A stretch of DNA of 64,000 bases from Perca fluviatilis (taxonomy: Eukaryota; Chordata; Actinopteri; Perciformes; Percidae): the NCBI RefSeq assembly GCF_010015445.1, contig NC_053115.1, forward strand, positions 1,882,058 through 1,946,057, written 5' to 3'. Below are positions 44,819 through 56,683 of the stretch, in pieces (within the stretch, counting starts at the first letter, position 1; every line of letters starts with the position of its first letter). A program made the translations under genes and the position numbers. The notes beneath the pieces are model-generated. The model made no database searches. It had not been told where the DNA came from and worked only from the letters and a program-made list of their open reading frames with translations.

Positions 44819-45503
44819 TAGGGCTGGGCAATATATCGATATTATATCGATATCGTGATATGAGACTAGACATCGTCTTAGATTTTGGATATCGTGATAT
44901 GGCATAAGTGTCTTGTCCTGGTTTTAAAGGCTGCATTACAGTAAAGTGATGTCATTTTCTGAATTTGCCAGACTGTTCTAGCTCTTCGTCCTTCCCGAAA
45001 AACGCATTTTTTCAAATACGCCACATTAATTGCCGATTTCCGCGCAAAATATTCGGGGCTTGCATGATTTCATAATCCCCGCATTGTCTTTGTAAAAAAG
45101 TCCCATAATATATCTTAGCAGAAAGTTGAAGAATGTTGCGTTTACTTCACTCAAGAGCAGCCATTTCCCCTGTTACATCATCGAAAAGCATAAATATCAT
45201 ATAGCATATTCCATCGCATTTTTTAAGAAAACCTGGCGCATAATCAAAGATTTTTGCCCACAACAATCACAAAAACAATAATCTTTCACGCCAATGCATT
45301 TTTCTTTAAGGACTGGTTATCTGCCTTTTCTCCACTTAGACATGATGTCCACATTACTGATGATTATGTATCTAAAATGTAAGTGTGAAGATATTTTGTT
45401 AAAGCCCCAATTCTCAACCCTAGAATATCGCCGCAATATCGTTATCGAGGTATTTGGTCAAGAATATGGTGATATCTGGTTTTCTCCATATCGCCCAGCT
45501 CTA
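44819..45503. mobile_element. hAT MITE with a second element nested inside
   Basis: Ends TAGGGCTGGGC and GCCCAGCTCTA are inverted, with 8-bp target duplications CTGGACAG (44811-44818) and CTGGACAT (45504-45511). The interior about 44996-45280 (GATTTCCGCGCAAAATATTC, AGAGCAGCCATTTCCCCTGT) is a copy of the family at 62820-63225, inserted after the hAT element. Rich in ATATCG words. Confidence 0.88.
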
Positions 45504-45851
45504 CTGGACATTACCGTTGCACCAGTGCCTGGTTTTAACCAGTGGCTGGTTTTAACCAGTGGCTTGAATGCTCATACTGAAGCCATTGCTGCATTTCTCA
45601 GATCTTTAAGCAAACATGACCGCCTCAAGCATTGAGGTCCCTTGAAGAATTTGCCTCTATTGAACACCGATATGAGAGATGAATTGTCAGTAACAATTCT
45701 CCTGTCGGTCTGTGAAACGTAGCTCTTAGCTAGCAGGCTTCTTTACCAAGAGTTTAGCCAATGGTAGCTTTACTTCATGCTTTAGTTCAGTAATTCCCAA
45801 CCTTTAAAAGAAGTCGATGTGGACATCTATGGCTGACAGAGGGGACATTAT

Positions 45852-46037
45852 AACCAGGCTTCAAAATTAACTTCTTCGTCTACCAGCCAAATGGCAAAAA
45901 AGGTGAATGTTCAAATATTTCCAGCCACTCAATAGATTACCATTTGGTATTTTGGCTGGTGAGTGATGCAAATCTACCAGCCACTTGCATGTTTCACCAG
46001 CATTTGGCTGGTAAACGGTGCTAATTTTAAACCCTGA
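45852..46037. mobile_element. Small MITE
   Basis: ACCAGGCTTCAAAATTAAC at the left and GTGCTAATTTTAAACCCTG at the right are imperfect inverses. Inside, ACCAGCCA/TGGCTGGT words occur in both orientations. Confidence 0.6.
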
Positions 46038-47250
46038 TTATAACACCTTGGAAGGTCTCTGTCCCTCAATTTACAATTGCACGTGCCTGACACCTTCAGC
46101 GCCTTTTCTGTCCCGTGGTTCAACAGTGATATTACTCTGAGAAAATCCTACATTGGTTCAGCTTAAAGATATGTGGGTGAGTGGGTGTGTGGTGGTGTTT
46201 TTCAGCCTTTTGACGCAGTGACCTCTTGTGAATATTTAGTCAAATTGAGATTGTGAGCTGGATTTTTTTTTTTTCTTTACCCATTTGCTCTTGACTCCCC
46301 TGTACTGCAACTCTTATTTAAACACGGAGAGACATGTTGGTTCCATGTTGGTCTTCATAATAATAAAACTTCTGCTCCCTGCTCCATTACTTATGGCTGC
46401 AGCTACCCTTCCCTCCCTTTATCAGCACACACGTTTATGAATGGACGGATTGGGGTTGGTCCACAATCAAATGGACTGTAATTTAAACATGACATAAGTC
46501 TTTAAATAAATTAAATAGTTACTTGAAAGTTGTGGTCATTGTAACACAAAATCACCTTATTATATTTGACACTGGGTCAACCCCAGGCCTGATATTTAAA
46601 GACAAGCTATTACAAAGAAACTTCCAGTAGTGTTTGCGTTTCTTATTTTCTGTTTACCTCAAACAGAAACAGTTTACCTCGTTATCTCTGGCTCTACAGA
46701 AACTGTGTGACCTGTAGCCAGTTCTGTGTGGCAGCCATCTTGCTCTGTGACTCGGGTTGTATACGGTTTATCGTAATAAAGTTGGGGTGCAGGTATGGCC
46801 ACTGTTGGTCTGTTATGTGTCAGAAATAAGTTTACCTTTCATGCCTTTTTCAGTCAGCGGTCATCTGGACCGTGGTATTTAAAACTCTATCTTGTCTTCG
46901 TCATGATCGCCTCCACTCATCTCAAATACTTCAGGAAGATTTTGAAGCACCATTTTGTGTGGCTATCGTTTGGATTTTTACGATTCCGATGCCAAACCGG
47001 TACTTTTAAAACGATTCCGATTCCTAAACCGATTCTTGAAAAACTGAAAGATATATGTTAACTAGCGATCCCGTGCAGTGAATGGTTAATATGCTTTTCC
47101 ATCTGTTTTGGTGAGCCCAGAGGGAAGATATGGCATCTTAAAAGTAGCCTACATTTACGGTAGCTAGCTAAAGGTAGACTACAGAGAAACAGGGATATTT
47201 TTACGTCCGTTTCGGAGCGACAGAGGGAAAATATTTCAGTCAACACATTA
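46038..47250. other. Intergenic, no gene recognised
   Basis: Possible hAT debris at 46970-47040 (ACGATTCCGATTCCTAAACC). Otherwise unassigned. Confidence 0.4.
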
Positions 47251-47251
47251 A

Positions 47252-47574
47252 GTCAGGGGTGTCAAACTCAACTTCCCAGAGGGCCACACTAGAAAATGAG
47301 AACCACATCAAGGGCAAGACATGTATAGTTTATTGCTTCTATTTCATGGGAAAAGTCAAATTACAGGCGGAAAAAAGGGTCTGTGCGCCAGGCGCCTGGT
47401 CCTAAAGGGTTGTACTTAGTGTCTTCATTAATCAGAGGTGTGTTTTGGGCGTAACATGCAATCAACCAATCAGAGATCATCTCCCATTCCCTTTAAAAGC
47501 CAGGTGCGTTTGGACCTTGGAGCATTGCTGTTATGATGGAGGATTTGCACCGTAATGTTTTACGTAATGTATGC

Positions 47575-47637
<63 letters not shown>

Positions 47638-47640
47638 CAA
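47252..47640. mobile_element. hAT left-end fragment, DNA-repeat fragment and (TG)n
   Basis: CAGGGGTGTCAAACTCAACT (47254 on) matches the left 80 bp of the complete element at 57421-57900. It breaks off near 47330 and is followed by a different repeat (GCGCCAGGCGCCTGGTCC to CCCTTTAAAAGCCAGGTGCG) and a TG run at 47578-47634. Confidence 0.7.
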
Positions 47641-48114
47641 GCATAGTGTGCACACACTGTGCACGAGCCTAGGAGCACTTTACTAATGCTCTGTTAAAAT
47701 AACAGTGAAATGCTGCGTTATTGACTTTAGACCAGGTTTTTGTTGGTCAATGGAGTGATCACTTCCCGCTGCCTCAAGATAGCAATACTCCCAGAATGCA
47801 CCTGAACACACCTCCCTGTAAGACCAGCACGCTCAGAATGTGCGTTGTCCTAATCAAATAATCACTTCACTGTACTTTCTCGTCCGCTTTACAACACACT
47901 CCCCACACTCGGCTTGACTCACACACCAACGCACAAGTATGAACTTCAGGCCAGTTACGTAGGCTATGGAGAAAGCTCTGCATGGAGCCTCCTCAGAAGT
48001 CCTTTAGAAGGAGATGGAGAAGTAAACGCCACATGTATTTCACTTACTAGTTAATTTTCTGATTAAGATTGAAAAGAAAATATATACTTATTTATTATAT
48101 ACCAAGAGTATATA

Positions 48115-48116
<2 letters not shown>

Positions 48117-48182
<66 letters not shown>
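48117..48182. repeat. (TA)n microsatellite
   Basis: About 33 TA units. Confidence 0.98.
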
Positions 48183-48183
<1 letters not shown>

Positions 48184-48346
48184 CGAGTGTTATACCTATG
48201 ATTATTCCAGGGATACAGGATAAGAACTTGCGTGGTTAGCTTGCTAACACAGTAACGTTGCAATGTCAACATGTAAAACTCTCATGTACAATTTTAAGAT
48301 GGATAACATAGTTTTTTTTATGTTATATATTTTTTGGGGCATTTTT

Positions 48347-48496
48347 AGGCCTTTATTTTCACAGGACAGATGAAGACATGAAAGGGGAGAGAGAGGTAAT
48401 GACCTGCAGCTCAGAGTCGAACCTGCAGCCACTGTGTCGAGGAGAAAACTTCTATATACGTGCGCCAGCTCTACCAACTGACCTAAACCAGCCACG
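48347..48496 (-). mobile_element. tRNA-derived SINE, copy 3
   Basis: Minus strand: CGTGGCTGGTTTAGGTCAGT then TGGTAGAGCTGGCGCACG (A box) and CAGGTTCGACTCTGAG (B box), tail TCATTACCTCTC. More diverged than copy 2. Confidence 0.75.
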
Positions 48497-48499
48497 ATA

Positions 48500-49180
48500 G
48501 ATAACTGTGTTATCTATTTGTCTCAAATGTGGCACGAACATGCTGTTCTGAGCTTTTCACGACATTACGTTGTTGTTTTTTGTCCTACTGGTGAGCGAAG
48601 GTTTAACATTGGTGCTCACTGTAACCTGAAGACCTAGATATATTTTATGGAGAGTTTAAAAGTAAAACTATTTGTTTTGTGTGTAATTTAGGAATGAAAG
48701 TTTGTATTATGCAAATGTATTCCTCCCTTATAAAACTCTTGCCAGCTGTGGTTTGCACCAGCAGTTGTATTACTGACTATTCATAATAACAATAAAAAGT
48801 AAAGTTATAAAAATCCACTTTATAAACAATCCTATTTATGAGAAACATTATCCCCTGTTTGTTAAATACTTTAAAACCTGAAAAGAGTATTGGTGACAGT
48901 GAAATGTTATGTACTGTAGACTTGAGTACGAATTTAAGCTCAAGCCTGCGAGACTTGAGAGCGACAGACTGACCACTAGAAACAGGCTCTTAAATTAGCT
49001 GTAGGATAGGGTTTCTACCAGTGGGCTCAGTTTAGCCTCTTCAACCCGAGGCTTTGAGTCTTTCACCTCCTGTATCTCTTGGCTCATGGTACAGTCACTA
49101 CACTCCAGCCATATATTCTCATTTTCAGGAAGGATTAGGCTTCTCAGAAATGGCATCCATTAGCATGTTAACAGTACTGT
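48500..49180. other. Intergenic, nothing recognised
   Basis: No coding signal or classified repeat. Confidence 0.4.
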
Positions 49181-49249
49181 ACATATTCAAGAATATGTTC
49201 TTTGAGAACGGTATTTGATCTGGCTCAGACTGTTTCTGAAACGATCTCA

Positions 49250-51660
49250 TTTCCAACGTGACATCATGACTTTGCGTAAACATACACGCCCACTTTCTAA
49301 AGCCACGTGGCGTGTTATCTGGACGCATTTTGAGCGCCGTATACAGCAGACCGGTTGGGTTTAGGTAAAGAAGAACGGGACAGTTGGGTTTAGGTAAAGA
49401 AGAACGGGACAGTTGGGTTTAGGTAAAGAAGAACGGGACAGTTGGGTTTAGGTAAAGAAGAACGGGACAGTTGGGTTTAGGTGAAGAAGAACGGGACAGT
49501 TGGGTTTAGGTAAAGAAGAACGGGACAGTTGGGTTTAGGTAAAGAAGAACGGGACAGTTGGGTTTAGATAAAGAAGAACGGGCAGTTGGGTTTAGATAAA
49601 GAAGAACGGGACAGTTGGGTTTAGGTAAAGAAGAACGGGACAGTTGGGTTTAGGTAAAGAAGAACGGGACAGTTGGGTTTAGGTAAAGAAGAACGGGACA
49701 GTTGGGTTTAGATTAAGAAGAACGGGACAGTTGGGTTTAGGTAAAGAAGAACGGGACAGTTGGGTTTAGGTAAAGAAGAACGGGACAGTTGGGTTTAGAT
49801 AAAGAAGAACGGGACAGTTGGGTTTAGGTAAAGAAGAACGGGACAGTTGGGTTTAGATAAAGAAGAACAGGACAGTTGGGTTTAGGTAAAGAAGAACGGA
49901 CAGTTGGGTTTAGGTAAAGAAGAACGGACAGGACAGTTGGGTTTAGGTAAAGAAGAACGGGACAGTTGGGTTTAGGTAAAGAAGAACGGACAGTTGGGTT
50001 TAGGTAAAGAAGAACGGGACAGTTGGGTTTAGATAAAGAAGAACGGACAGTTGGGTTTAGATAAAGAGAACGGGACAGTTGGGTTTAGTAAAAAGAAGAA
50101 CGGACAGTTGGGTTTAGTAAAAGAAGAACGGAACAGTTGGGTTTAGATAAAGAAGAACGGACAGTTGGGTTTAGATAAAGAAGAACGGGACAGTTGGGTT
50201 TAGTAAAAGAAGAACGGAACAGTTGGGTTTTAGATAAAGAAGAACGGGACAGTTGGGTTTAGATAAAGAAGAACGGGACAGTTGGGTTTAGATAAAGAAG
50301 AACGGACAGTTGGGGTTTTAGATAAAGAAGAACGGACAGTTGGGTTTAGGTAAAGAAGAACGGACAGTTGGGTTTAGGTAAAGAAGAACGGACAGTTTGG
50401 TTTAGATAAAGAAGAACGGGACAGTTGGGTTTAGGTAAAGAAGAACGGGACAGTTGGGTTTAGATAAAGAAGAACGGGACAGTTGGGTTTAGGTAAAGAA
50501 GAACGGACAGTTGGGTTTAGATAAAGAAGAACGGGACAGTTGGGTTTAGGTAAAGAAGAACAGGACAGTTGGGTTTAGGTAAAGAAGAACGGGACAGTTG
50601 GGTTTAGATAAAGAAGAACGGGACAGTTGGGTTTAGTAAAAGAAGAACGGGACAGTTGGGTGTAGTAAAAGAAGAACGGGACAGTTTGGTTTAGATAAAG
50701 AAGAACGGGACAGTTGGGTTTAGGTAAAGAAGAACGGGACAGTTGGGTTTAGGTAAAGAAGAACGGGACAGTTGGGTTTAGATAAAGAAGAACGGGACAG
50801 TTGGGTTTAGGTAAAGAAGAACGGGACAGTTGGGTTTAGGTAAAGAAGAACGGGACAGTTGGGTTTAGGTAAAGAAGAACGGGACGGGTCAGTGTTTAGA
50901 TAAAGAAGAACGGGACAGTTGGGTTTAGGTAAAGAAGAACGTGGCAAAATTTAGGTAAAGAAGAACGGGACAGTTGGGTTTAGGTAAAGAAGAACGGGAC
51001 AGTTGGGTTTAGGTAAAGAAGAACGGGACAGTTGGGTTTAGGTAAAGAAGAACGGGACAGTTGGGTTTGTGTAAAGAAGAACGGACAGTTGGGTTTAGAT
51101 AAAGAAGAACGGGACAGTTGGGTTTAGATGAAAGAAACGGGACAGTTGGGTTTAGGTAAAGAAGAACGGGACAGTTGGGTTTAGGTAAAGAAGAACGGGA
51201 CAGTTGGGTTTAGGTAAAGAAGAACGGGACAGTTGGGTTTAGGTAAAGAAGAACGGGACAGTTGGGTTTAGGTAAAGAAGAACGGGACAGTTGGGTTTAG
51301 ATAAAGAAGAACGGGACAGTTGGGTTTAGATAAAGAAGAACGGGACAGTTGGGTTTAGGTAAAGAAGAACGGGACAGTTGGGTTTAGGTAAAGAAGAACG
51401 GGACAGTTGGGTTTAGGAAACGTGACACGTGGGACCTGATCCCCGGTCTCCTGGGTGAAAGTCTTTTGATTGATTGATTTATTAGACAGTAACAGAAATA
51501 AATGCATAACAAAAATGCCAACACAGTGACATTGTACATTTATCAGAACTGTCGAGGATAACACAAGAAAGTTACAAACTTATTTCCATTGTGGTCCTCG
51601 TCCTGCGTTTGACCCATCCTCCCCCCCCGACCAACCTCCCTATGCAGATTTTTGCCCTTT
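49250..51660 (+). mobile_element. Dispersed repeat interrupted by a 29-bp minisatellite
   Basis: The left part (ACGTGACATCATGACTTTGC, AACATACACGCCCACTTTCT, CATTTTGAGCGCCGTATACA) and the right part (CTGGGTGAAAGTC; TTTGACCCATCCTCCCC near 51607) match the inverted copy at 63300-63460, where the two halves are nearly contiguous. A further insertion (about 51464-51590, TTGATTGATTGATTTATTAG on) splits the right part. Confidence 0.8.
49349..51418. repeat. 29-bp minisatellite, about 72 copies
   Basis: Unit GGGTTTAGGTAAAGAAGAAC + GGGACAGTT. Main variants are GGTAAAG/GATAAAG, loss of one or two G in CGGGA, and AGTAAAAG. Flanks are less variable than the middle (49900-50700), as expected if unequal exchange or read error is concentrated there. 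Confidence 0.97.
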
Positions 51661-52772
51661 CATACTACTCTCTACGGTGTCAATTCACACGAATAGCAAA
51701 GTTCTTGTTGTTTATTTTCAGGCTGGAGGCAATTCCAGGTGCAACTCCCAATGCACTTTAGTTTGCAGAGTAAAGTTGAAGCTCAAACAGAACATGTTAG
51801 AGACCGTTTCCCCTGCAGAGAGATCAACAACTAAAACCTAAGTGTGGCTCCTCCAAGAAGCCTCAGGCAAAACTGTAAACACAGTCTGCACACACTATGG
51901 ACACACAGCACTTTGTTCAAATGCTAACACGCTGCTGGCAAAACGGTCAAGGATGGAAGCTTGGGCCTAATTGAACGGAGGTATTATGGTATTCTTCGGT
52001 AGCCTGAATGTGAAATCTCAAAGACAGCCTGATACTTGGTTTATAGACTATTTGTGGGTGGCTGTTTGCTGTTTGACCTATCAATTCCTGTCGATAAAGT
52101 ATAATAGGGTAAATCCTGTAGAGTGCATACACTTGTAGCTGTTATGTATCTTTGTAAGTCGCAAGTGCACAACCCACCCCCCCGGTGAAAAAACCTCAAA
52201 GTGGGCTCCCCCCAAAGGCCACGGTATAGTTTGAACATTGGTGTGGACGAAGATCATTTTCGTTTCAAAACGCTGTATAAAAATGAAAACGTTGTAGTAG
52301 TAGTCTGGAGCCTCATTCCGACCAATGGTGGCTCTCCATCTCAAAGGGACAGGGCTGGTCCTATGGGCCAGGTGAAAGGTAACGCTAGTTGGTTTCATTG
52401 TGCATTTTATAGTAAATATAGTGGAGTCAAAACCACAGTATTTCCTTCTGAAAATTAGTCACACAAAATGTGCTCACTTACTTTCCTCCTCTGCATTACT
52501 TTGACTTTTAATGCATGGTTTTAGTGCCCTATGATTCACATGTACAGCTACTGAATATTCAGTAATCATATTCTCAATTGATTCCCATCCAAGTATCAAC
52601 ATGTTAAGATGAGATGTAGTTGTGAAATCATGTACGTGAGGAACCTTTGCCCCCCAGTGACAGTGAGACAAGGTCCAGTATGGAGGAATTACTGGAGCAA
52701 AGGCCAAGGCTGGGGTGAGAGTTAAGATTGGGCAATGGCTATTGTTAGCACACACACTCACACACACACACA

Positions 52773-52803
<31 letters not shown>

Positions 52804-53365
52804 TATAAGACTGTATACTATATCTTTTTAATGTTGCATTATTAAATATTACCATTTATTGCTGCATTTTATGTATGAATAACCTTATCATCTTATTACT
52901 CAAACATACATTTTTTTGATACAGAATGTTATATTTGCACTGTAATGGTTGGTCTTCACTATTTTTCACAGTTTTAACAACTTAATGCACAAGTAGGCAA
53001 AAATGTGTGCAGCTCCATAGTGTATTTGTTATGTTGGCTTTATAGTTTTTAGTTTTTTAGTTTCATGGGGATTTTCACCATTTTTAACTTTAATTTGAGT
53101 GTAGAGTTCAAAGATGTTTAGCAAAGACGCTGAATTGACTGGCCCCGTATAGTTTAACCTGAATTCCTGGCCTGCTCAGTTGTCCAGCTGCCATTCCTTT
53201 TTATACAGCAGCACCAGTCTGAATGAATAGCTACTTATTACCTTCTAGTGGAACATTTTCCACCCCATTCTCTGATTAAACATACCTTTAAACTGCCTTC
53301 TCTTACCCTTGTCACTCTTAAAATAGCAGCTACTCAGCTGTCTTATATCCACATTGTATCTGCTT
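51661..53365. other. Intergenic; (CA)n at 52745-52802
   Basis: No gene recognised; open frames are short and featureless. The only clear repeat is the CA run. Confidence 0.45.
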
Positions 53366-53841
53366 AAGGCTGATTTATTCTTCTGCATCGAATCGACGGC
53401 GACACAGACCGCAAGGACTGTGATTGGTCAGCTGGTCCTGTGTGTTGATAGTGGGTGTTTCCAGCAGCCTTCTGTGTGGAGTAGCAACATGCTAGTTCAC
53501 TGACATCAGCTCTGCTAATAAACTAAGACATATGTTGGTTACAATGACGGGGTTATCTGTTTGTAAAGTGTCTATATGTCAGTTAACGTTTTAAAATTAG
53601 CACTTCTCCAGCAAGCAGTACTTTGTGGGCAGTTGTGCTAAAGTTAGCCTTCTAACATAACATAAACTGGCTGGCAGACACCTCGCAGATACCCTCAGAC
53701 TTATCTCCCCCTAGCGTTATGGTGGTGAAATGCTCCGCGATGCAAAGCAACCCCGACGCAGAACTCCCAAAGGGTCACGACGCCGTAGGAGCCACGGAGT
53801 AGCTACGGCGTGGAGTTGATGCAGAAGCATAAAACAGCCTT
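53366..53841 (-). mobile_element. TIR element (MITE), copy B, complete
   Basis: Ends AAGGCTGATTTATTCTTCTG and CAGAAGCATAAAACAGCCTT are inverted repeats. The interior matches 5970-6370 in reverse orientation (GGACTGTGATTGGTCAGCTG, CCCCTAGCGTTATGGTGGTG). It carries only one GACCAGCTGACCAATCACAG unit, whereas copy A has several. Confidence 0.88.
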
Positions 53842-54131
53842 CAGATTGGCTGGCTCCACTGGCTTGAGGCAGTCTCATCTGATTGGCTCAGGTATCTGGC
53901 CCCAGGTTCTCTGTGTGTCAGGTAAGGTTGTGGTCATTTTATAAAAGACACATTTATTTGGGAATATGAAGCATTTAAGTACAGTGTTAAACTACAATTA
54001 TTATAAAGTAGATTTTGGCACTTATACAGGGCCACAATTAGATTATAAAAGACAGGGCCTTTAGTTGATTTTGCACTTTCAATGCGATGCAATCAATTAA
54101 TCAATTCACCCAGCAATTACCATGAACACAC

Positions 54132-56145
54132 TAGCTAAGTTTTCATCCAATTCAATTCAATTCAATTCAATTTTATTTATAGTATCAAATCATAAGTTAT
54201 CTCGAGACACTTTACAGATAGAGTAGGTCTAGACCACACTCTATATTTTACAAAGCCCCAACAATTCCAACAATTCCAGTAATTCCCTCAAGAGCAAGCA
54301 GTGCGACAGTGGCGAGGAAAAACTCCCTCTTGGGAGGAAACCTGGGACAGACCCAGGCTCTTGGTAGGTGTGGGCGAGCGGCCAGGTGTGATGAACAGTG
54401 GCGATAGTAGTCACATTAATAATGGAACAGTGACTGGATGTAGCGGGGGGCGCAGGGTTCAGCAGGACGCAGCATGACATTGCAGGGCATCGCTGAGCTC
54501 AGCAGGGAGTGCAGCAGGACCACGGCGACAGCTGCAACCAGGGTCTTGGTGCCAACGTTCTCCAAGGAAATACGCTGGGGGAAAAAAAAGTAAACTCCCC
54601 AGAAGCTAGGATTAGTAACAAGCATTTCTGGGACGGGCTGCACACAAATAGTAATAGTAATAGTAACAGTAATAGAAACAGTAATAGAAAGGGAGAGGAG
54701 AGAGCAGCTCAGTGTGTCAAAGGAAGGAAGTCCCCCGGCAGTCTAGGACTATAACAGCGTAACTATAACAGGTAACTAAGAGAGACAGGTCATAAGGAGA
54801 GGTAGCTTTTTCCACTTGTCAATCGAATTATCTGAACTCGTGCTAATAAAGCTGAGTGTGAAAGTGTGTTTCCATCCGACGGCTTTAAAGTGAATAAAAA
54901 CCTGTTGCGTAATGACGTCACATGCTATTTCGCGGTGAGATTGGTATATTGAATTGATTTGAGACATTTTAAGGTGTTTCCATTCATTTTCGCACTGAAT
55001 CGCACAACATTCAAGCAAACTTTGGCAAACAAAGTTTTGCCAGACAAAATGGATCGCACCATCTGCACCAGTTGTAATAGTGCTGATGTGCCACATATCG
55101 AGCTATAATAATAAAACAACGACGCTATCAACACATTGAGGCGCTTCCATTTACTCCGCAGGACGTCCCGTGGCTTGTCGTAACCTTTGTTGGCCATTTC
55201 CAGGGTCGGCCCTAGACTTTTTGGGGGCCCTAAGCAGGATTTGGTTTTGGGCAAATCCTGGCACTTAACCAACTCGTGTATTGTAAATATTTGTATAAGC
55301 ACTCATAATGTACAAATAAGCATTTAAAGAGTAATGTGAGACCTATTAGTAGCAACACTATCTTTATATAGAGCGGCTCTGTTATGAGCTCTATTGTGGG
55401 ACATTTCAGGCGCTTTTAATAATAATAATGTGTACTTTATTAATCCTGCAAGGGGAAATTACAATGTTTTCACTCTGTTGTTATTATACACATTACACAC
55501 AGGCTTGAATTACACATACACATGCTCAGAACCTCTACATGCACTAATGGAGAGATGTCAGAGTGAGGGGGCTGCCCATAGAAAGGCGCCTTGGCAGTGC
55601 CCAGGAGGTGAACTGGCACCTCTCCAGCTACCAGTCCAACACAGCTCTTGGGGGCCCTCTGGTAGCCACAGGGCCCTAAGCAGCCGCTTAGTTCGCTTAT
55701 GGGTCGGGCCGGCTCTGGCCATTTCCTTCGCGAGTTCCTGATAAATTATGGCATTTCTTAGATTTTTGCTATCTAAAATAGCGGTTATATTTTGCTCGTA
55801 AATTAAAGTCTCTCGTCTCCTCGTTCGTCCTCTTCCATCTGTCTTTGTTGACGCCTGTCATGTGTGCAAACAGAGAGGAAATACTGGGCGAAAATTAACT
55901 AAAACTTCTTCTTCTTCGTTTTGTGGCGGGTTGCAACCATAAAATGACCTAAAACTTAATCGCAATTCATTAATTATTCGGCAAATAACGTTTCCATCAG
56001 CGTTTATCGCATAAACCGTATATATATATATCAATCAAGAGAAAATCCGTTGAGTCGATTGAATCGATTTTTACTGTTTCCATAAGGCATTTTTCATTCA
56101 ATATCACTTAATTTGAATAAAAACGTGTGGATGGAAACATAGCTA
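54132..56145. mobile_element. Nested transposon stack
   Basis: Outer ends TAGCTAAGTTTTCATCCA and TGGATGGAAACATAGCTA are inverted and bound a MITE. Inside: a LINE 3'-end fragment on the minus strand (about 54150-54800, ATTCAATTTTATTTATAGTA on), a complete hAT element at 55201-55717, and within that a second LINE tail (about 55418-55640, TACTTTATTAATCCTGCAAG). Remaining arms contain GTTTCCATCCGACGGC and GTTTCCATCAGCGTTTATCG. Confidence 0.75.
55201..55717. mobile_element. hAT element with perfect 8-bp target duplication
   Basis: Ends CAGGGTCGGCCCTAG and GTCGGGCCGGCTCTG are inverted. GCCATTTC occurs exactly at both borders (55193-55200, 55718-55725). Contains a LINE-tail insertion and no transposase. 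Confidence 0.85.
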
Positions 56146-56474
56146 CAGATAACTTCAGGATTTTTTTTAACAATCTAGTTTCAGTTGACAGAAAAAAAAA
56201 CCTTGCAGTTCAACATTCATGTTAGTACAAGTCTGTAGGTGTGGAGTAACGTGTGTTTGGGTAACCTAAAACTTTATTATTCAGCCCTGTACTCTATACA
56301 ATGTGCTGTAACAGAATATGATAGAATACATAATAAAATAGTAGAAACGTTACTTATTTGCCGAATGGGAAAACACCGAGTCTAGATATATAAAACATTT
56401 TCAACCATAGACTGTGGTCTCAAGTTATCATTAGGCTGTCTGCCCACATCAACGTTATCCAATCGAATCGCTCA

Positions 56475-56655
56475 CACGCGGGGCGGGCGCTACCGCAGCC
56501 AATAGGAATCCAGAGTCGATCCGGGTTGGTTTGAATGTGGCTTTCGAGGATAAAAAGCGAGCCGTCATGTTTGCGTCCCTCCCTCTCTGACTCTGTCCGT
56601 CGGCTAGGCTGCTGCTACATCCATCCTGCCCGGAACACACCACCACAAACCGACC
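56475..56655 (+). promoter_or_regulatory. ahcy core promoter and 5' UTR
   Basis: A GC box (GGGGCGGGCGC, about 56480), a CCAAT box (GCCAATAGGAAT, 56498-56509) and a TATA-like GATAAAAAG (56549-56557) are spaced as in a standard pol II promoter. Transcription is expected to start about 25-30 bp after the TATA-like box, in the pyrimidine-rich CCCTCCCTCTCTGACTC, giving a 5' UTR of about 75 nt. Start site is inference. Confidence 0.7.
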
Positions 56656-56683
56656 ATGTCTGAGAAACTTCCCTACAAAGTTG
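56656..56683 (+). CDS. ahcy: ahcy exon 1
   Basis: 28 coding nt (MSEKLPYKV + 1 base) in Kozak-like context CGACCATGT. Too short for ORF searches; placed by exact phase fit to exon 2 and family identity. Confidence 0.95.

Noticed and set aside
45294..45635. 113-codon open frame after chmp4b
   Set aside because: Crosses the boundary of the hAT element at 45503; contains no recognisable domain.
54509..54754. 81-codon frame with SNSNSNRNSN
   Set aside because: Lies in a LINE 3'-end fragment; AGTAATAGTAAT repeats give the Ser-Asn run.
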